Below are positions 6,488 through 6,714 of a stretch of 6,714 nt of DNA, piece after piece. The DNA is from Cyanobacteria bacterium UBA7694 (GTDB lineage: Bacteria; Cyanobacteriota; Sericytochromatia; UBA7694). The first letter of the stretch is position 1; each line of letters starts with the position of its first letter. The stretch lies in the NCBI GenBank assembly GCA_002482705.1, contig DLGM01000424.1:1-6714 (forward strand), in the 5' to 3' direction. The translations under genes and the position numbers were made by a program. The notes under the pieces are model-generated. The model was not told the origin of the DNA and did not search any database. It saw nothing but the letters and a program-made list of their open reading frames with translations.

Positions 6488-6714
6488 TCAGGTAATGTTC
6501 TGCCCTTCTTCCAATACAGGCTCTGTCTGATGCCCGGCAACCCACCTGGCCAACGACGGCCCCACCAAAATCACCATCAGCAGACGCGCCGTTTGGAGGG
6601 CCATCACAAAGGGTTTATCCACCTGGCTGGATGCGGCGATGATGGCAGCCGAGTCGAGCCCCCCCGGACTGGTAGCCAAATAGGCCGTCAACGGGTCCAT
6701 GTGTAGGAAAAGAA
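6488..6714 (-). CDS. AbrB-family membrane protein, C-terminal end only (runs off the window)
   Basis: The last 75 codons of a gene that enters from the right edge. The frame stays open beyond an internal ATG at 6700 to the window end (reading LFLH before MDPLTAYL), so that ATG is not the start. The segment YLATSPGGLDSAAIIAASSQVDKPFVMALQTARLL followed by a hydrophobic stretch and GPSLARWVA is characteristic of the AbrB duplication family (COG3180, often labelled putative ammonia monooxygenase or regulator AbrB), multi-pass inner-membrane proteins of unsettled function. After ARWVA a polar 15-residue tail leads to the TGA at 6488-6490. The ATPase remnant follows at once on the same strand. Confidence 0.85.
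   Translation of the reverse strand, partial: LFLHMDPLTAYLATSPGGLDSAAIIAASSQVDKPFVMALQTARLLMVILVGPSLARWVAGHQTEPVLEEGQNIT

Noticed and set aside
6488..6700. A complete small membrane protein of 70 residues starting at the ATG at 6700
   Set aside because: The frame is open past that ATG to the window edge, and the segment matches only the C-terminal end of the longer AbrB family.

Overview
The window looks like chromosomal DNA from a Gram-negative-type bacterium of moderate GC content. It has a lipoprotein signal, a Sec signal peptide, good GGAG/GAGG ribosome binding sites and standard stops (TAG, TAA and TGA are all used). A lipoprotein with Thr-Pro linker repeats and a large exported protein resembling the DUF3352 family suggest, weakly, the cyanobacterial lineage or its non-photosynthetic relatives. 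That placement is inference; no marker gene is present.

Layout from left to right: (1) a plus-strand lipoprotein of 713 residues with a beta-propeller-like half, a Thr-Pro linker and a beta-helix-like, cysteine-containing C-terminal half (33-2174); (2) a perfect 11-bp hairpin with T-rich flanks on both sides, serving as a shared terminator for two convergent genes; (3) a minus-strand small nitroreductase (2234-2791) and a divergent plus-strand TetR-family regulator (2942-3571). The 150-bp gap between them carries a minus-strand promoter candidate and three copies of TACTCG in inverted and direct arrangement, which are likely operators; (4) a large exported minus-strand protein (3579-5990) that ends only 7 bp from the regulator's stop codon. 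It carries two copies of a module resembling the globular part of type II secretion/type IV pseudopilins; (5) about 400 bp with no intact gene but with a clear minus-strand remnant of the C-terminal part of a RecG-related/AlbA_2-type ATPase, broken by two in-frame stops (6081-6487); (6) the 3' end of an AbrB-family membrane protein gene that runs off the right edge (6488-6714).

The only pair that clearly works together is the regulator and the nitroreductase, a typical locally controlled redox or detoxification unit. The other genes look independent. I see no phage, insertion sequence, CRISPR array, tRNA or rRNA. I found no convincing new multi-gene system. The most unusual items are the exported protein with two embedded pilin-like modules and the recently broken ATPase remnant lying directly against the AbrB gene.
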